A stretch of DNA of 64,000 nt from Aquanectria penicillioides. Taxonomy: Eukaryota > Ascomycota > Sordariomycetes > Hypocreales > Nectriaceae. Of this stretch, positions 59,835-64,000 are shown piece after piece. The position numbers and the translations under genes are program-made. The notes beneath the pieces were generated by a model, which searched no databases, was not told the origin of the DNA, and saw only the letters and a program-made list of their open reading frames with translations. The DNA is taken from positions 558,001 through 622,000 of the forward strand of contig PYIU01000003.1 in NCBI GenBank assembly GCA_003415625.1, in the 5' to 3' direction. Within the stretch, counting starts at the first letter, position 1; every line of letters begins with the position of its first letter.

Positions 59835-60450
59835 ATGGGGGTCATGATGAGAGAACATGAACGAGGAATGGGCCGGCATGGGACCCGGGGACTCGGGGAG
59901 GGTGATGGTGAGCGTGACAAGAACATCAACATCACCAGGGGGTTGGATAGGGACTTGGAGATGATTGAGGCAAAAGGAAAGGGACAAGCGGCTCACCTAA
60001 CCGATGCCGGTGGCTTGAACGCCCATGTGAACAAACTGAGCTCATGGATGGCTTCGCCAATAGTCAAACCCCAAGAGCCGAGATGGACAAGGCCGTGAAG
60101 CTTCTTGACGAGAAGAGGCAGTCTTGGGATGGCCATCTATTGTCAGGACCTGCTACTGTAAGTTTGATACAAGCTTGACAACAGCAACAGCGTCAACATC
60201 AACAACAACAACAACAACATCATCATCATCTTCTTCATCAACAACAACATCATCATCATGACGATTAGTCTTTGTCATACTTCATGTTCAAGGCACCACA
60301 CAGCTCCAGCAGGCAACAGCCTCGGGGCCATCTACAACCGGTCAATACAGGGCACGCATCATCGTCTGGAGTTCCGGAAGCCACCCGAGATCAGCTGGCT
60401 GAGTCCATCTTTGTGCCCAATGCAGCCGGATTAGGCGGCGTGGGATGGTG
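59835..60450 (+). other. Possible degraded coding region with Gln/His tract
   Basis: Coding-like fragments in successive frames: HLTDAGGLNAHVNKL in one frame, then ELMDGFANSQTPRAEM and DKAVKLLDEKRQSWDGHLL in another. A gtaagt donor lies at about 60159. A caacaacatcat-type tract reads as poly-Gln/His, and GHASSSGVPEATRDQLAESI ends at a TGA near 60449. No family recognised. A frame change inside NKL/ELMDG suggests decay or a missing base. Confidence 0.3.
60183..60258. repeat. Trinucleotide (caa/cat)n tract
   Basis: Runs of caa, cat and ctt triplets over about 75 bases. Confidence 0.85.
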
Positions 60451-63400
60451 AGAGGAAATGGCTAACCGCCAGAGCCGTGGCCGGACAGACCGAGTTCCAG
60501 AGTTCCAGGGGGGCGTCCGCCGTCGTGGGGACGGTGAGAGAAAAAAAAAAAAATCTTCATCCAAGCATCGTCAGACTTTGGGGGGAACACGTCGGCGGGA
60601 ATGAGGTCACGGGCCATGAGCCATGGGCCAGTGGACCGGCCGGTGAGAAGCTCAGTTGCGGGATATTTCCATGGTCTTCTTTCTGGCTCTTTGATGTTTC
60701 TCGCGTTGTCGGGTCCTGGGTCGAAAATCAAATATGACCAGGCTTGCGGCTGCAAAAACGAGACAGAATCTGAAAGAAAAGGGGTAATGTCTCTCGTTGA
60801 AATCGGATCGTCGGGTCGTGGCGTCGCTCTCGCTCGAAGATCGTCGATGTGGGAGGCCGTCTCCTGTCCTTCTCCCTCGTTCCCGGTAGCCAAGTTGAAG
60901 TGAGAGGTTGTTGAAAACTCTGCTCAACTGGTGAAAGCATGTGACCTGGAGGTAAGTTGACCTAGCACTGTTGAGTTGGGCCTTTTGGTGGAGATTCCGA
61001 AGTCATCGTGACTTGCGAATTTCTTCAAGGCAAGCATTTCCTTTGGTGTTGAATGCCTCGATGGGCAGGCACGTCAAGCTCACAGGAACGAATCTTCCAG
61101 GAAGAAACAGACGAAAAGAGGCACAGTAGCTCTTTCTTATACTCGCTCGCCCGAGTCACCAGTGCCCAACAACTATCGGCAGGTTTCAGCCTCATTCCTT
61201 GTTTAGTCCCTCCCCAGGGGCGGTAAGAGCAAGGCGGCATGCGGCATGATGCAACGCCGTTTGGGATCTACGTGATGGAGTCGCATTTTTGGAGAATCCA
61301 CGCCATTGGGCGTCTCCTTTTCCACGGTGAGTATGGCGTTGTCACAGACAATCACGCTCTGCGGAGAGAATGGGGACACAGCAAAACGGGCGTTGAGGGG
61401 ATTGGGTGATCCGCGAGGACATCAAGGTTGGCCATCAAGGTGCGCGTTGGCCATCAGGGTCTCACGACGGGGTGCCCACTAACACAGATTTAATGCGTCG
61501 AAATGCTAAAGATATACTCGCAAAATTGCTACACTTCTACTAAAATCTTTATGTACTTTATTAACAAAAGACTGCCACGATATCACCACGTGGAGTTGTC
61601 CACGAGTCGGTGGTGGAGGGATGGTGGTCTCCTGGGTTGTCAGATAGACAATTTCCCGTATCTTCAGGCATGAGTTGGGCTGGTCCTAGCGGTTAGATTG
61701 TAATTTTCCATGCTAACCAAATCGATGGATAACATAAGAATGAACTGGGCTAGCAAATAATCTAGAAACATGCCTTTCCATGGCCAAAGGGCCGCTGATT
61801 CTCCCTTTATTGCTTCTACGTGTAAGCAGTATCCTGGTCCCACATCCTTGTTCAGGGACTGTTGTTTCTAGGACATCTCTAGCTACCCAACAACTCCTCG
61901 AAACTCTTTCTATTTCAACTCGAAAAGCAGATTGCGAAATTTCAAACGACTTTGGTTCCTAGCTTAGAGTGATGCAAGATATTGACGCGCGCTAATCTAT
62001 TAGCTACTCACTGCAGTTAAACCCGAGCCTCGACAATCGACACAACCTACACCCACCATCGGCCGAGCCTCGACAACCGATCGTCTTACCTTTTCTTCCA
62101 GACTATTTTTCGTCGGCGCGACCTGAAAAATGCAGAAACTCATCACCCTTACCTTGCCGAACCAATTCTCTTCGTGACCCGTCCGCACGAGACAGGGCTT
62201 TACCCCACGGCGCTCTCCTATTCTAGCCATAGCCACATTGCCGACAACTGAGGGGTTATATGGAACGGGAGATATCAAGATATATTTCCAACCCAGTTCA
62301 GGTCTATTCCCCTGTGAAGGATCATGATACGCTATCCATATTGTCGTTGGAAGGTGCCGGAGATATGTGCCCCGCTGTTGAGTTGATGAGTCTTGTTTGA
62401 ATTTCTCGACATATTTCCACAACAGGCCTTCGTCTAACTTCCAGAAACTTGAACCATGCATTAATTTTCTCCATGAATGTTGGCCGAGTTGCACTGTTGA
62501 TCGTGTTGGGGAGGGGAGACTAAGCCCAGATTCGGGATACCGCTACGCCTACACTTTGGTTGAGAGCGTAAGCCTACCGTAGCGTATTGCGTGCTTAGCA
62601 TACTGACTTGTGACGAAAGGTATACTACCATTCTACATATATCCCCGCAGCCTGGTGTCGCCTTGCTTGGAGCTGAGAGAAACGATCGCCCTAGTTCATC
62701 ACTCCCTGATGGTCTAACCCGTCGATCAGCAGCGTCTGTGAAATGCAGTGCACCTTGACCCACCAGAAGCTAAAAGCACAAGTTTCTCTTTATTTATGCT
62801 GTAAGACATTGTACTTTTATGTTTGCTCCCCTGTGGGTTCTCTGTGGGTTACAAGTACATGAACCGCTGCGGCCCTGCAGGACTAAGCAAGGGGCTACAT
62901 GAATTAGCGACGGTTTATCTTGGCGATCTATGAAGCATCGTCCGTAAATAGACTATGGGGGAAAAACATTCCGACTACATGTGGATACCACTAGGGATGT
63001 GAATAAAGCTGGATCTGGAAAGGATTTATTTATTCCAAGCCTCTGGTATCAATTGCCTGGAGACTCACTACTTGCAACCGAATTTATGGTATTGGGTGGC
63101 GACAATGTTCGCCGCCGCCGAAATCATACACAACCAAAGTAGTAATTATGCGCTTATGTATAACATATCGATCTCTTACGCATGATTTTCTGAGAGACTT
63201 TTTGCGCTTTTATTCCATACAAAGGACACCTTTTAACTTGACATTTTCACATCCTCCTTAGCAACATCGATGAAGAAAAGCTCTTCTAACTAATCAAAAC
63301 ATAGCCATTAACTATTACAAGTTAACACATATATGTGCCTTTCAGGTCTAATATGTGGTCGTTTTAGAAATATTACATGAGCTGATCCTACTCGATTATA

Positions 63401-64000
63401 TTCTCGCCATTGCGTCTCAGCCAAGTCACTCAAAACTCAGCCCCCATTGAGCGCCAACCACATGATGTAATGTCAATTTCCACTTTTTTTTTTCTTGAAG
63501 CTTGAAACTGGTGTTTTGGGAATACTGGGTAGAAGGTCTGAAAGAAGAGCGGTTACACATCGCATCGTGGTTCGTTGCTTAGGCAGAGTTGCCCCGCCGA
63601 GGCGCCAAACGTAGAGGAACACAATGACGATCATGTTACAAAGGGGGTCAACGTAGAGAGCACTAAAACTAAGCCGACCGTCTGAAAATAAATTTGAATG
63701 AAGAGGAGTGATTCTGTGACACTTGATCGGCCAGGGGCATTTTCAGCTAGTTCCCAGTTCTAGTTAGAGGTGTTGAGCAAGGGAAATCAAACGGTGTTGT
63801 ATTGTAGTACATGCCAACAACTGCATCGATTGATGGGCAATGAAATTCCGGTCCCATAATCAGCAGGATGAGTATCGTGTATATTCAGGGACATGATTCG
63901 CTTCTATGCAGGAACATGTTATTTTTCACCTAGTGTCTCTCAAAGCAAGTTCGAAGAGGTTCACGCTTGGCTGGAACAGGTGAGACTAGGTGCAACCCGC
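60451..64000. other. Intergenic to window end, no supported gene
   Basis: Open frames at 60462-60903 and 62000-62494 are the longest. The second (minus, containing YLRHLPTTIWIAYHDP) has no recognisable family. It holds a 30-nt gtaagg..tttttcag stretch that looks like a tiny intron. From about 61.5 kb the sequence becomes AT-richer and nothing further is seen. Confidence 0.45.

Noticed and set aside
62000..62494. 164-codon minus-strand frame, possibly with a 30-nt intron
   Set aside because: No family recognised and the putative intron is below normal fungal size; kept only as a remark.

Overview
The window is nuclear DNA of a filamentous ascomycete, most likely a sordariomycete. The evidence is many short introns (about 50-100 nt, GT..AG, with CTAAC-like branch sites), two Zn2Cys6 regulators, HET-domain proteins, a Git3-like seven-helix receptor and the codon usage. 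No organism name can be given from sequence alone. Gene models were joined by hand from reading frames and splice signals; every exon junction given was checked for phase.

Left part (1-29 kb) looks accessory, with gene-poor stretches between genes. It holds a decayed carboxylesterase (1-1167), a small lipidation-motif protein (3076-3417), a kelch protein with one apparent frameshift (5082-6172), a Zn2Cys6 regulator (6860-9158) followed by a ferroportin-type iron exporter (9841-11499), a GPI-anchored Cys-rich surface protein (13753-14466) and a CorA-like membrane protein (17408-18892). An apparent signalling/allorecognition block follows: a protein kinase (22050-24224) bracketed by two paralogous two-exon miniproteins (20750-21023 and 24747-25025), a HET-domain gene (25710-27754), and an orphan C-terminal fragment resembling the end of fungal NLR/WD-type proteins (28104-28745).

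Right part (32-54 kb) looks more like core genome: a GPCR (31936-33491), an F-box-like protein (34341-35198), an FMN hydroxy-acid oxidase/dehydrogenase (36259-37795) convergent with an erythronate-dehydrogenase-like SDR (38071-39048), a second Zn2Cys6 regulator (39972-42456), an MDP1-type HAD phosphatase (44775-45491), a CRAL-TRIO/Sec14 protein (46092-47716), a DUF7924-like gene with a stop codon (49426-50846) and a second HET gene (51324-53850). From 54 kb to the end the only supported gene is a 23-residue, three-exon metallothionein-like gene (57343-57635).

Four otherwise intact genes carry single-base deletions, most of them placeable in short homopolymers. In each case the total CDS length becomes a multiple of three once they are counted. 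They may be consensus errors rather than real mutations. The carboxylesterase and the DUF7924-like gene also carry substitution-type stops that this does not explain.
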